A model generated the notes under the pieces. The model worked only from the letters and a program-made list of their open reading frames with translations, searched no databases and was not told the DNA's origin. Positions 11,861 through 23,328 of a DNA stretch of 64,000 bases are shown one piece after another (the stretch's first letter is position 1; every line of letters starts with the position of its first letter). The stretch lies in NCBI GenBank assembly GCA_023213315.1, contig JAKCPI010027473.1, positions 1 through 64,000 of the forward strand, in the 5' to 3' direction. Position numbers and translations under genes: made by a program. The stretch comes from Euborellia annulipes (lineage: Eukaryota > Arthropoda > Insecta > Dermaptera > Anisolabididae).

Positions 11861-12772
11861 TAGTAGCGCCATTTCAACTTTTTCTTGGGGGGAGGGCAAA
11901 TTTTTTTCTTGGGGGGCAAACAGTATTTTTTATATATATATATATATATATAATTTTTTTAATTATTAATTATTTACTTTTTTTTTTTTTTTTTATTTTT
12001 TAATCATTTATATATATATTTTTTTTTTTTCTTTTACAATTTTTTACGTGTACTATTCAAGAGTTTTTTTGAGATAGAGAGAGAGAGATATTTATTTATA
12101 TTTTATAAAGTTAAATAATTTTAAGCTCAAGGAAAACAAACAAAATAAAAAAAAAGGGAGGGGGAAAAGAGAAATAGGATTTTGAAACACCGATTTTTTT
12201 TTCTTTTCTTTTTTTCGTTGTGCGACATAATTTACAAATAATTTTTACATAAACCAAGAAGAAGAGAAAAAGTCTAGCTGCCAAGTAAAAGGCATGTGCT
12301 AAAATTTCAGTAGCAAGCAAGATAAAGCCATATGTATATAATATACATATTATACAAATATATATATAAATTCCCACCTACATATACATAAATATATACA
12401 TACATATACTTGGGTAAATAAGTTTGATAAAGAATACATATAAATGTATATATACATATGATTGGATATACATACATATATACAAATAGACATATACTTT
12501 TATTTATATAGATTTATATTTAATAATAATAGTAATAATAATTATAATATGGAGATCTTGGAGATTTTCTTAAAATTTACTTACAAATGGGTACGGTACT
12601 CAAATTTGGCCAAAACATATTTAATTTAATTAATTGTTTAATTTTGTACAGTTTGTATACTCGTAGATGTATGTTGGAGTATTTTATTTAGAATAATTTA
12701 AAATTTTATAAAAATCAGAGCCCTTGGGAGGGGGCAAATGCCCCCCTGTCCCCCCCCCAAATGACGCCACTG
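11861..12772. mobile_element. Non-autonomous hAT element, 912 bp
   Basis: Left end TAGTAGCGCCATTT (altered from CAGTGGCG) and right end AAATGACGCCACTG are flanked by a perfect 8-bp duplication CTCCCTTA (11853-11860, 12773-12780). The interior is A/T homopolymer, TATATA runs and G/C-runs near both ends. No transposase-like reading. Largest hAT-type element in the window. Confidence 0.8.
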
Positions 12773-12780
12773 CTCCCTTA

Positions 12781-14751
12781 GTACTACGTACAGTGAGAGC
12801 TAAAATATATATTTATCAATTTTAATAAATGTCAATATTTTTGGCACAAAAAACAAAATTGACAAGGAACGGAATTGATAGGAAATTTTTGCTTATTGAC
12901 TTATTTAAATCGTTCATTGTTTGTTTAATCTAAATAAAATCAGAAACCAGAAGAATGAAAAAGTGATAATATGATAGGCACTGAAAGAACAAGAGAAACA
13001 ATTTATCATATCCATCTCGTTGATAAATTGATTCTCTTATCATGGTTAAGATTTTTGGAGTCAAACAAAACAATCTTTTTTTTTTGCAAAGGTCATGCGT
13101 GAGTATTATAATCGGGGACAATCTGAGATTTTTGCAGCATCGTGACAAGATCTTTTTTATTCTTTTAATAAACAGGGTGAATATGCTTTGAGTTGAAATC
13201 GTTTAGAATTGAATGACAAAAAAAATCCAATTTGTCAACTTAATGCATGCAAGAGAATTTTATCACCCAAGATTAAAAAAAAAAAAAATAAATAATAATA
13301 ATAATAATGGAAGATGCCAACACGTGACAATTATAAAAAAAAAAGAATTTTTATACGTCTAAATTTAAAAAAAAAAATCTCTCTAACCCAGATTTAGCTA
13401 AGAAATCAAATTTGAAAGATTTTTATTATTAGAGATTAAGATTAAGATTATATTTAACTTTTCAGAATTAATTATGAAAGAGTCATTAAACTATTATTAA
13501 TTAATTAATAGCTCTTTGAATATAAGCGAACAAATTAGCATTGAATGAAGGAATGATTTTTTGCTAGTTATAATATTGATTGATAAACAATTTAATATTC
13601 ACAAAAGAGGAAATATTAATTTTTTTCATTAGTTTTGCAATTATTAATGTAAATATATATTAATTATTTTATGGCAGATGTTTAGGAAAAATAATAGAGA
13701 GTCAGTTACTGCATCAGCCAACTGCTACAGGTGCAGCGGTCAAAAATCTCGTCTCCAACAAAGATAGGCATTAATTAATTCTCTTCCCCTTCATTCCCGA
13801 CCGATCTTTTTGCAAATTTTTTTAAATCAATATTTTAATATTTATTTTACATTCTTTCTCATTATTTATTAAGAAAGAAATGATGGTGCGAATTTTATAA
13901 AATTTTTCTTTATTCATGCACAAATATTAAAAAAATAATTTTTAATTCAATTGGTTTTGTTAATTTTAATTAAAATGTATTTTATTTATTATTCATTTCA
14001 GTTCATCACAAACCCCCTCCTACCTAAAAAAAAAAAATTATTATTAATAGTTAACGAGTTAAAGAATATGAATGATGAAATATATTACAAACTAAGTAGT
14101 TTGAATTGGTTCTAATAAATAACGTTTGCAAAAAAATAAAAAGGAAATTTCAAGATTATGTTAGAAAAAAATTTTATTTTGGTAAGAGAGGGGGGTGATC
14201 CGCCAAAAATTCTATTAATTAATTGATACAGTAAATTCTAAATAGTGTATTAAGTAAAATTTATTCCTCAATAATTCATTAAAATTCAGAAATATTATTA
14301 AATTTCATTTTTAGCATAAATTAAACTTATACCGGTATTCATATAAAAATATTTTTTAAATTAGCAGTTAATAGGTTAATGTAAATTTATGTTAATATGA
14401 TGTTATATCGAGCAATTAAATATAAAGCCTAAAATCTTATTAGGAAATTAAGAAGGGAGGGAGCCGATTAGTGGCGGTTCCGTCCTACCCAAGCTCAAGA
14501 AGGATAAGAACAATAAACAATTATCTTCCAATCAAAAATCTAAGTTTTATGATCTTAGGGTCATTAGACCTGACGAATAAAATTTATTTTAATTATCGGT
14601 TAATTGATTTAATCAATATGAATAAAGACAGATGATAAATTTTTAGAAATCTTTTTTTGTACGGTTGCAAATGCATCAATCAAGCAATCAAGTGAATTCC
14701 CTTTCATAACTAACACCTTGCTTCTTAATTTGTGCGAACTCTTCGCCTTAA
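12781..14751. other. AT-rich spacer
   Basis: Nothing recognisable: homopolymers, TTAATTAA runs and short chance ORFs. 13700-13800 is somewhat less AT-rich (CTGCATCAGCCAACTGCTAC) and unassigned. Confidence 0.4.
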
Positions 14752-15329
14752 TATGAGTCGTTCCGAACGTAAGTAATGTCTCGTATTTTTTTTTTCATGG
14801 AAACTAATGGAATTACATAAATAATAACAGCACAGCTAAACAGAGCAATATTTCAGGTACCGATTGGGTATTTTTCCACATAGTTCCCACCATTTGTTAT
14901 GCATTTTTGCCAACGATAAACCAAGAGCCTGCATGCCTCTTTTAAAAATCGGAACCAGCTGACGCAATCCACTTCCTTAACAACAGCTTCCGAGACTTGA
15001 AAATGTTCGCCACATAGTCCATCTTTCAGAGACCAAAGAGAAAGATGGACTAAGTGGCGAACATTTTCAAGACTCGGAAGCTGTTGTCAAAGCTATAAGG
15101 AAGGGGTTAGCCAGAGCTGGTTCTGATTTTTACAAGCCCGGTATTCTGGTTCATCGTCGCCAAAAGGGTATAACAAATGGTGGAAACTATCTGGAAAAAA
15201 TTACAATGGTAGCTGAAATATTGCTCTGTTTAGTTGTGCTGTTGTTATTTATGTATCTCCATTAGTTTTCATGAAAAAAAAAAAAAAAAAAAAAAAATAG
15301 GAGGCATTACTTTCAGAACGGTCCTCGTA
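14752..15329. mobile_element. Mariner-derived palindrome (two 3' halves tail-to-tail)
   Basis: An inverted repeat with arms of ~270 bp. The right arm, read plus, resembles the C-terminal end of a mariner transposase: LKDGLSGEHFQDSEAVVKAI, then HRRQKGITNGGNYLEK. It continues to a terminal repeat ending CTTTCAGAACGGTCCTCGTA. The left arm is the reverse complement with many changes, ending TATGAGTCGTTCCGAA. TA flanks both ends. No N-terminal HTH or catalytic DD(34)D region remains, so it is non-autonomous, a foldback formed from an internally rearranged mariner. Confidence 0.8.
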
Positions 15330-15393
15330 TAATAGACTAATATCTTTAATTAGGTGTTAGAAGGAAACTTAGGAAGTATTTAAAAATAAATTT

Positions 15394-16051
15394 AAAATCT
15401 GGTGTGACTGTCGCACAGCACACAACTTTCTCTTACCTTCGGTAATCGAAAGTTGTGTTCTGTGCTGTCACACCAGATTTTTCGTGTCGACATATATTTA
15501 GTTTCCGCCGATATATTAAAATTCAAGATGTAAAATTTATAAGTATGGGAAAATATTTATATTTTGTTACCATGGCAACCATTTCTCCTATCTTTTCTAT
15601 GAAGCACAAGAGTAAAGTGTGCTTCAAACAATTTTGAGGGCAAAACGAGAATATACATTTGAAAGAGCATCTAAAAAATAATTGATTTTTGAATTTTAAT
15701 CAAAATCGTTAGAGCGAATTTTGAGAAAATTGAAAAAAACTGAAAAAGTACATCAGTAAAGTACTAGTACCCTTTGGCCGATTTTGATTAAAAGCTTATT
15801 TTTCCGGTCCCGGGGGCTGCCTAACTTAAATATAAAATTTCAACTTCCTAGCTCAATTCCTTCATGCTTAAAATTGAACACACACACACAGACACACAGA
15901 CAGACAGACCATGTCGCGAAAACCACTTTTTGGATTCAGGGGACCTCAAAACGTAAAGATCCATCAAAATCTCGACATCGAATTTTTGACATGAAACCAA
16001 TACTTTCTCTCTATATATATATTACATATATACATAGGTAAGAGAAAGTAA
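15394..16051 (+). mobile_element. Family A repeat, full length (short form)
   Basis: Same order of blocks as 10971-11635, with both end palindromes. The microsatellite is ACACACACACAGACACACAG followed by ACAGACAG. It differs in the 15790-15840 stretch (TCCGGTCCCGGGGG) in the same way as the copies at 35611 and 54986, so at least two sequence variants are mixed. Confidence 0.85.
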
Positions 16052-16378
16052 AAAGAAGAAATGCACTATGACCTGAAGAGGACTGAAAGCTTCGACTGAA
16101 ACCTAATCATAACTCTCTTTTTGTTTATTTATTGTTTGATACCATCTACTTTATCTGATAACAAATTTTTCTGGCCCCTATTAAATATACCTAATTTAAT
16201 TTGTCTATAACATGTTATTATAATAAAAACTCTATCACTTGAAGAATAAGAAAAGGACCATCTCTGTTTACAAGAGGACTCTCTTCTTCTTCATCTTGGG
16301 CTTAAGCACCGTTGCTTGAGCATTCACACAAAGGAGTGGGGATATCAAGGAGGGAGGTAAGGTCTTCCGGGCGATGGT

Positions 16379-16673
16379 TATAAAAAGCCCGTGACTTTGG
16401 CCGCAACGGACCAGTTGAAGAGGAGACATACACACAAGCAACCAACACAACTGAGACGTGCAACGGTGCGGCGTGTCTGTTTGTCTGTTGAATCGGACCG
16501 TGAAAAAGACTTTAATGCATCTATAGTGAACCTATTTTAATTCTTCATCTATTTTATTATAACACAACATCCTTGTGTGTTTTTTTATTATTATTTTTTG
16601 TTTAATTATAATTTATAAAAGATAAACTGTGTTAACGAAAAATACTCATCGGATTACTACTGCTGGAATTAAA
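16379..16673 (+). promoter_or_regulatory. Possible TATA promoter and non-coding first exon
   Basis: TATAAAAA at 16379-16386 is followed 34 bp later by CCAGTTG (A at 16413), which resembles an arthropod initiator. The next ~260 bp are less AT-rich than their surroundings, match no repeat family here, and end in AAAAG followed by GTAGGA at 16674, a usable donor. No long ORF is present, so it would be a leader exon. The nearest downstream plus-strand gene is the PAN-domain gene 33 kb away, whose start exon needs an upstream exon. Intron lengths of this size occur in arthropods, but no sequence evidence links the two. Confidence 0.3.
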
Positions 16674-18118
16674 AGGTAGGATTGAAAAAAAAATTTTTAT
16701 TTTATTTTTTAATTTCTTCACCTATTTAAAAATTTATTAAATAATAGTTTTAAATTTATTTATTTGTTTTTTTGAGAAAATTTTTAGTTATTTATATTTT
16801 TAAATAATAAAGTTTTAAAGTTTCGGTGTTGAAAAGAGTATTTTTAAATTATATTCTGCAATTTCACAAATTTTAAATCTCCATCCCCTAAGTTTAAAAA
16901 TGTCAGGATCACCCTTTTGCAAGCGAATACTGTATGATATTTTATTTTTAAGATTAATATATTTGTATATAAACTTAGAGTTAAGTGCATATCATTTCTA
17001 TTTTTTAATTATGGTTTCAATGTTTAAAATTTGCAACCCTACCAGGGGTTTTCGCAACAGTTACAGGTCCGCGAAAAATTCTATGTGAATATAAATATTT
17101 GTGCATTAAAAAATGGTCAATTTTAACAAAGAGAATGGTAGGTGTATGTTCATTTTAAAATAAATTTTACTCTGAAAACATGAATATTTATGATTTATTT
17201 TTGTTGTGTTTCTTTGTTCAAATCATAATTTAATTATTATTTAATGAGTTGTTCGTTTTTTTCTTTACCATTGAGTTTCTTGAGAAATTTTAGAACTTTT
17301 TAATTTATCTGTCTAACATAAAAAATGATTTTTTAAATCTTTCAAGTTCATGTTCATGTTCGTTAATAAGTTTGGGAAAAATATATAAAAAACATGAATA
17401 ACAGCCTATAATAAAAAAATACCTTTTGCAAGCTATTTAATATAGAGTAGGGGCAAGTCCATTTTTTGTTAAAACCTGATATTTAAAGGTTAATAAATTT
17501 TAAAAAATTGATAAGAAAAAAAAACTTTCAAATTAGTGTATAAACCGATTTTTCCAATTTCAATATTTTTGAACTCTCTTCCTCCTCCCCCTCCTCCAAA
17601 TCTTCGGCTACACCGAGAGTTTTTTTTTTTCTTAGCTAAAATTTCCCCCACAAATATTAGGGAGTTTGACTTTTTTTTACTAAACAGATAAAAACATCAT
17701 ATAAAGTTTTTCAATGGAAAAATTTTTAAAAAGTTAATAAAGATTCGGGGTTCCGGTTATTTTTTCCATGAGAATAATAAATGAATGTGATTCAATGTAG
17801 AGATTAATTCAAAATACGTACTTTTTTCTAACTTACAAAGATAATAAATTTAAATTATTCAATTCAACAAATTAAGAGATTATATATATGAGATATTTAA
17901 CCGAGAGTAAATTATAAATCTAGATTAAAAGAGCTTAATTAATTAATCCTTAGTAAATTTATTTTTTTATAACAGTGGTTACACACTGCATCTTTCGACC
18001 CTAATCGGTAAAATCAAATTTAGGCGAAAGGATTTAAGAAAATCTAGTTTACATATTGAATATGATTATTAATTGAAAATATCAATTTATAAAGGAATTA
18101 ATTATGGGTACCAATCAA
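16674..18118. other. AT-rich spacer
   Basis: No recognised gene or repeat. 16900-17090 is open in one plus frame for 62 codons but looks like chance. Confidence 0.4.
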
Positions 18119-18184
18119 ATGAAATAAATAGGGACAGAGTCTAAATGGCTTCGAATGCCGAAAAAGACTGAATAAAAAAAAAAA
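18119..18184 (+). repeat. SINE D tail fragment
   Basis: AATAAATAGGGACAGAGTC, then TAAATGGC..GAATGCCGAAAAAGAC and a poly-A run match the 3' part of the SINE at 44381-44606; the tRNA-like head is missing. A second fragment lies at 42896-42975. Confidence 0.5.
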
Positions 18185-18336
18185 TTATTCTCATACACAG
18201 AGGAGTTTTCGAAATGACGTTCAGGAAAACATGAATTTCTGTTAATCTTGACAACGAAATTTTTCTAAGGTACAATACATTAATTTCATTTCATATATTA
18301 TAAGGCAATGTGACATGTTTAAATATAATATACATT

Positions 18337-18810
18337 TTAAGGCGGCTTCACACGTAACTGCAAAGTTGACAAGCATGTACGTGCAATATTTTTGTACAAG
18401 CAAACTGTAACATCAATAGGAGAATTTTGAGCAAGCTTTTTAATTGTGCAAGCTGCTTGATGCTCGATTGAATTTTAATCATGCACAAGTATTTTTGCTC
18501 AAGCAAAACTCTCCGCCATTTTGTAGTCATCTTGACATTTGATATTTATGTAATTAATTAATTCATTTAAAATTTCAATTGAAATATTAATATTTATTGT
18601 GTCTCTGTTTAAAGTAAGTGAGTATTTCTTGTTATCTTCAAATAAACAACCTTCTGAGTTTGACATTTTTTAGGTTAATTTTCGGCACAAGCTATTCTTA
18701 CACAAGCATGCTTGTGCCGTGTTATGCTGAAGGGAATTTGTGCATGCTGGTACAAAAAGATTGCACATGCATGCTTGTCAAGTGGGCAGTTACGTGTGTA
18801 GCCGCTTTTA
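18337..18810. mobile_element. TTAA-type TIR MITE
   Basis: Arms of ~60 bp: left begins TTAAGGCGGCTTCACACGTA, right is its imperfect reverse complement ending TACGTGTGTAGCCGC followed by TTTTAG. Both arms contain TTGACAAGCATG and GTGCAATNTTTTTGTAC motifs. A TTAA target suits piggyBac- or Kolobok-dependent MITEs. No coding. Confidence 0.65.
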
Positions 18811-20351
18811 GACATGTAATTATACTATTAACGCCTTCTCCAATAATTCTGGCCACAAAAAAGATTTTGAGGATAAGAATGAGTAGGGAATTGGAATTTC
18901 TAAATGGTTTAAACATATTCTTTGTAAAATAATATTAAGATATAAAAATATTGCCCAATAATTAAAAAAAATTATAATTATTTTATTTAAATATTACGGG
19001 TTGGGGCAGTTAAAGTAAAATGAAGACTGAATGCAGACGAAAACATTTAGGCCTTTATTTTAGAATCATCCTCTGTCCATTAGAGGGCAATAGCCAAAAA
19101 AATTTTTCGATGAGAAAGTGGGGGGGGGGGGGTTAACGACCTCGGCAATAACCCTTTCCCTATCTCTGTAGGTTTATTTTTTTTTGCATATCAAGGGAAG
19201 GGTTTAATCAATTCATACATAAATACTATATTTCCAATTATATGGAGTCTACATAAAAATATATTATACTTTGTCTTTCGGATTTCCGGCATTTTTCACA
19301 CAAAATTTTTTCCTAAAAAGAAGCTTGGACGATTTTAATTGCTTTCTTAAACTTTTTTTTTTCGTTCCCTGGCTTTTTTCATTCTAAATCTCCAACTTTA
19401 CTGATAATTTTAATTGGCAGCACCGACATCTAAATTTCATAATAGAAAGGAGAACCTCAAATAATATTGTCGTCGGATAATCTATAAGAGACTTTAATAA
19501 AACAAAAAAACCTCTTTAAATATTATTTAAAGAAAGTAATACCGCTTTAATTAAATAATTTAAATTAAAACAGAGATATAAAAGGTCTTTCTTTATCTCT
19601 TGTTTATTTAAGAAGTATGGTATGTATGGTAAGCACTCGTTAATTTTTTTTAAGAACTTGTTCTATGTCAACTTTAATCTCTTTTGGACATATCAAACAT
19701 ATATCATTTATAATTTGACAATATCGCGCTATCTAGACAAACGTCCTTCACATACAAGCAAGGTAGTTGACCAAGACCTTGTCATAATCAAGACCAAATA
19801 TAGATTGCCAAATAATTACTAACCCAACGTAAAAATCATTGACTAAATAAAAGTTGCGAAGATAATTTATCTTTTAAGATAGATTCCTTTATAGATTAGG
19901 AACGCCTAAATATATGTAAATCATTTATTTGTATTCAGCTAACGTTTAAAAAATACGGTACTTTATTCGTTGAGTTATTAAATTGGTTATTTAATTAATT
20001 ATTATTTTAAATGCAGATCAGTTTCGAGAAATGGAAGGAAAAATATCTATGTTGGGAGAAGTAAGGACAAGGGCAAGGTCGAACAGGGACGAAACAAGGG
20101 CCTCCGGTCATCGGCCTCAGTTGGGTTTGGAGGAAATAAAAAAATTTTAAGGAATTTACAGCCTTCAAATTTAGATGAAAAAAAGATGAGGAAAATAGGG
20201 ATGACCTAAAATGTATCATTATTATTATTATTTGCCTTTTTCGGTAGGTAGTTCGTCCTTGAAATCACCACTCTTTTTGAATTAGCAGGGAAATCTAAAA
20301 AAAATATCAATAATATAATATAATTCGAAGAGAAGTTGCTGTTGATGTTAT

Positions 20352-20623
20352 GGAATGGAAAAAGAATAAGTACAGGTGCAGCAAATGAAGAGAGCCTTTG
20401 GATGCCAAATGCCGAAAAGGAGACGTTTCGGACAAAATTTATTCGTCCATCTTCAGTCCTCGCTACAAAAATATACAAATTTAAATAAAACAACACTGTT
20501 GCGAAATTCAATTACAATGGATCTTACTTGGCTTATAAATTAATTAGGCACAAAGTTGTCATTGTTGTTTTGGCACGTATTTGTGCGCATGTATATTTTT
20601 TTATAAAAACAGGCGAGTGTCAA
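20352..20623 (-). repeat. Penelope-like terminal repeat (left arm) with hammerhead motif
   Basis: 272-bp arm, inverted copy of 21436-21708. On the minus strand 20464-20417 reads AGGA-CTGAAGA-(GGAC...GTCC stem)-GAAACGTC-TCCT: the CUGANGA and GAAA boxes of a hammerhead ribozyme, with stem II GGAC/GTCC, cleavage after GUC and stem I AGGA/TCCT. Hammerheads of this short-stem-III kind are known from Penelope-like element terminal repeats. Confidence 0.8.
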
Positions 20624-21082
20624 TGTTTCGTGAGTGTCTATAAGATAATGAAATTATTTCTTTTTATTACTAATATAAATTCAAATCGTTTGTATTATCT
20701 TTTTCTACTAAATTCACATTAAAAATAGTTTTATTTTTATTTCGATTAGATTTCATTTTTTTCTATTTTTTTATTAATATATACAACTCTTATAGGATTA
20801 CTCTAAGTTTAATATCATCATTGACTTATTCCGACAATATTATAAATATTTTTAGCGAATTAAAAATAAAAAATTCGTTTTGGTTGTCTCATGGGGTTGA
20901 GATTTCGTTGATGGCATTATTAATAAAAAATACAAAATAAAATTACATTTTAGTTTTTCAATTTTAACATGTTACAAAGGAGAAAATGAGTCAATGTTTC
21001 GAAAAAGGGCATTTTTACGCACGACAGTTTTGATTTTAAGAGCGACTGGCAGTCCACCATTGAAAGAATAATTTTTTGATTT

Positions 21083-21478
21083 TTAAAGATCCCAATCAAG
21101 CACAGCATCATAAGCGAGACTAAGGTCTGCACAATCTGTGTGGTGATTAATAGTTATATTCTTGAACAATTTAATGAAACATTTTTCCAAAATTAATCTT
21201 TTTTCAGTGTTTTTTTCTTTTGCTAAAATTCTCACACCCTCTAAGTCAAATGCATGACCATGCTCAAGCGCGTGTTGGCTTAGTGCCGTTGATTCTTTTT
21301 TATTTTTAATACTATAGTCATGCTCATACATTCGAACAGAGAGGGCACGACCCGTTTGACCGACGTACCCTGTGCTAGAATTGGGGCAATCCTTACACAT
21401 GACCATATAAACTACTCCACTCATCTCTTTATTACTTGACACTCGCCTGTTTTTATAAAAAAATATACATGCGCACAA
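21083..21478 (-). pseudogene. Penelope-like element endonuclease (GIY-YIG) fragment
   Basis: Minus-strand open frame of 131 codons without a credible ATG; its first ~14 codons come from the terminal repeat. Domain: GVVYMVMCKDCPNSSTGYVG with QTGR next, then RMYEHDYSIKN and ALSQHALEHGHAFD. These match the GIY-YIG nuclease of Penelope-like elements (GVVY / GYVG, the R after QTG, and the EH and H..H residues). The reverse transcriptase that should precede it is absent; the right terminal repeat abuts the nuclease directly. The reading stays open to a natural-looking stop, so the deletion may be an old structural event, not codon decay. Confidence 0.82.
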
Positions 21479-21708
21479 ATACGTGCCAAAACAACAATGA
21501 CAACTTTGTGCCTAATTAATTTATAAGCCAAGTAAGATCCATTGTAATTGAATTTCGCAACAGTGTTGTTTTATTTAAATTTGTATATTTTTGTAGCGAG
21601 GACTGAAGATGGACGAATAAATTTTGTCCGAAACGTCTCCTTTTCGGCATTTGGCATCCAAAGGCTCTCTTCATTTGCTGCACCTGTACTTATTCTTTTT
21701 CCATTCCA
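21436..21708 (+). repeat. Penelope-like terminal repeat (right arm) with hammerhead motif
   Basis: Inverted partner of 20352-20623. On the plus strand the hammerhead core runs AGGA at 21599, CTGAAGA 21603-21609, stem II with GGAC/GTCC 21611-21629, GAAAC 21630-21634, GTC, then TCCT. Both arms keep the full core. AATAATATAATA occurs just outside the right arm and at ~20309-20320 outside the left, a possible target duplication that would put the left end near 20322. Confidence 0.8.
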
Positions 21709-21861
21709 ATAATATAATAGTTTAATTGAGGGGATATTATGAAATTGTAAAATTTAGTATTTTTAAATAAGAAATAATTAATATAAGCCTATATCATGCA
21801 CGGGCCCGTAAAAGAATTCATATAATTAATATTTATTAATACAAATTGCAGAAAAAATAAA

Positions 21862-21950
21862 AAATATGTACGGGAGTCGAGCCCCCAGATCTGCCAATTA
21901 TACTCGGCATGCCCTGCTACTAGTCCGCAGAACAGCGCTCGGCTATTTAA
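21862..21950 (-). repeat. tRNA-like SINE fragment
   Basis: On the minus strand a tRNA-like head with TAGCCGAGCGCT (box A-like) and GGGGGCTCGACTCCC (box B arm) is followed by a T-rich tail. The long segment between the boxes recalls class II (Leu/Ser) tRNAs. No acceptor stem closes, so it is a SINE head and not a tRNA gene. Confidence 0.45.
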
Positions 21951-22267
21951 ATATAATAGATTACAAAGTTTAGTCTTCGGAAGAAATATTATTCTTAATG
22001 GGAGAACAAATTTTTCCGAAGACAAATCGCAATCTAGATGAACAAATTGGGAAGACCTCACAAAGATGCAATTAATACTGGTATAATGCTTTTGAGCATT
22101 AATTAGCAGTGGTTAGATTCCCAGTGGTATATATCTTTTTCGACTTTTTGAATTGATAAATACTAATTTAATATTTTGGTTTTAATTAAATTTTTATGCT
22201 AATTAATATTATTAAAACTCAGGATTAAAATAAATTATTGTATAATATAGATATAAATTCGTATTTT

Positions 22268-22416
22268 CCGTTTATTAGTAAACATTTCGATCCCAGTGAG
22301 ATAGAATCATCCTCAGCATAAGCAACAGATGTATTGCAAATCGTCACAAACTCCTAACAAAACTGTGGCTGAGGATGATTCCAACTCACTGGGATAGAAA
22401 TTTTTACAAATAAACG
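22268..22416. repeat. Foldback with degenerate hammerhead-like arms
   Basis: Arms of ~50 bp (CGTTTATTAGTAAACATTTC... at 22268; GCTGAGGATGATTCCAACTC... at 22368) are reverse complements. Each arm, in its own sense, reads CTGAGGA - stem - GAAA - then TTTAC and AAATAAACG or a variant, close to the hammerhead phrase of some Penelope-like terminal repeats. Stem I is weak. Confidence 0.45.
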
Positions 22417-22653
22417 TATAATAATTTTTAGTCGACGGTCCTTAGAATAAATTGATCTTCCTTACGGCCATCTACAATCAATTCAATATGTTGAATATTT
22501 TAATATACAGTAGGCCTACAGTATAAAGAGAAAGCATTAAAGTAAAATTTTTTTTGAAATTTTGGTGGAAATACAAGTTTTGAGGCCCAATGAGTCCAAA
22601 AAGGTTCCACAAAATTGTTTGTCTATGTGTTGGTGTGTGTGGACATTATAGGT

Positions 22654-23328
22654 AAAAAAATCTGGTGTGACTGGCGCACAGCACACAACTTTCTCTTACC
22701 TTCGGTAATCGAAAGTTGTGTTCTGTGCTTGTCACACCAGATTTTTTGTGTCGGCATGTATTTAGTTTCCGACAGTATGGTACATTCGATTTTCAAGATG
22801 TAAAATTTACAAGTATGGGAAAATATTTATATTTTGTTACCATGGCAACCATTTCTCCTATCTTTCCTATGAAGCACAAGAGTAAAGTGTGCTTCAGAAG
22901 ATTTCAATCACAAAATAAGAATATACATTTTAAAGAGAATCTAAAAAATAATTGATTTTTGAATTTAAAAAAAAAATCGTTGGAGCAAATTTAGAGAAAA
23001 TCGAAAAAAACTGAAAAAGTGCATCAGTAAAGTACTAGTACTCTTTGGTCGATTTTGTTCAAAAGCTTCGTGTCACGTCCCATGGGGGTGCCTAACTTAA
23101 ATATAAAATTTCAACCTCCTAGCTCTTTTCATTCTTGAGATATTTTGTTGACAGACACACACACAGACAGACACACAGACAGACCATGTCGCGAAAACCA
23201 CACTTTTGGCTTCAGGATACCTCAAAACGTGAAGATCCATCAAAATCTCGACATCGAATTTTTGACATGAATCCAATACTTTCTCTCTCTATATATATTA
23301 ACATATATATAGAGGTAAGAGAAAGTAA
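22654..23328 (+). mobile_element. Family A repeat, full length (short form)
   Basis: Very like 10971-11635, with both palindromic ends intact. It is inserted beside an older, diverged minus-strand family member (about 22530-22650: GTTTTGAGGCCCAATGAGTCC then a GTGTTGGTGTGTGTGG core). Confidence 0.85.
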
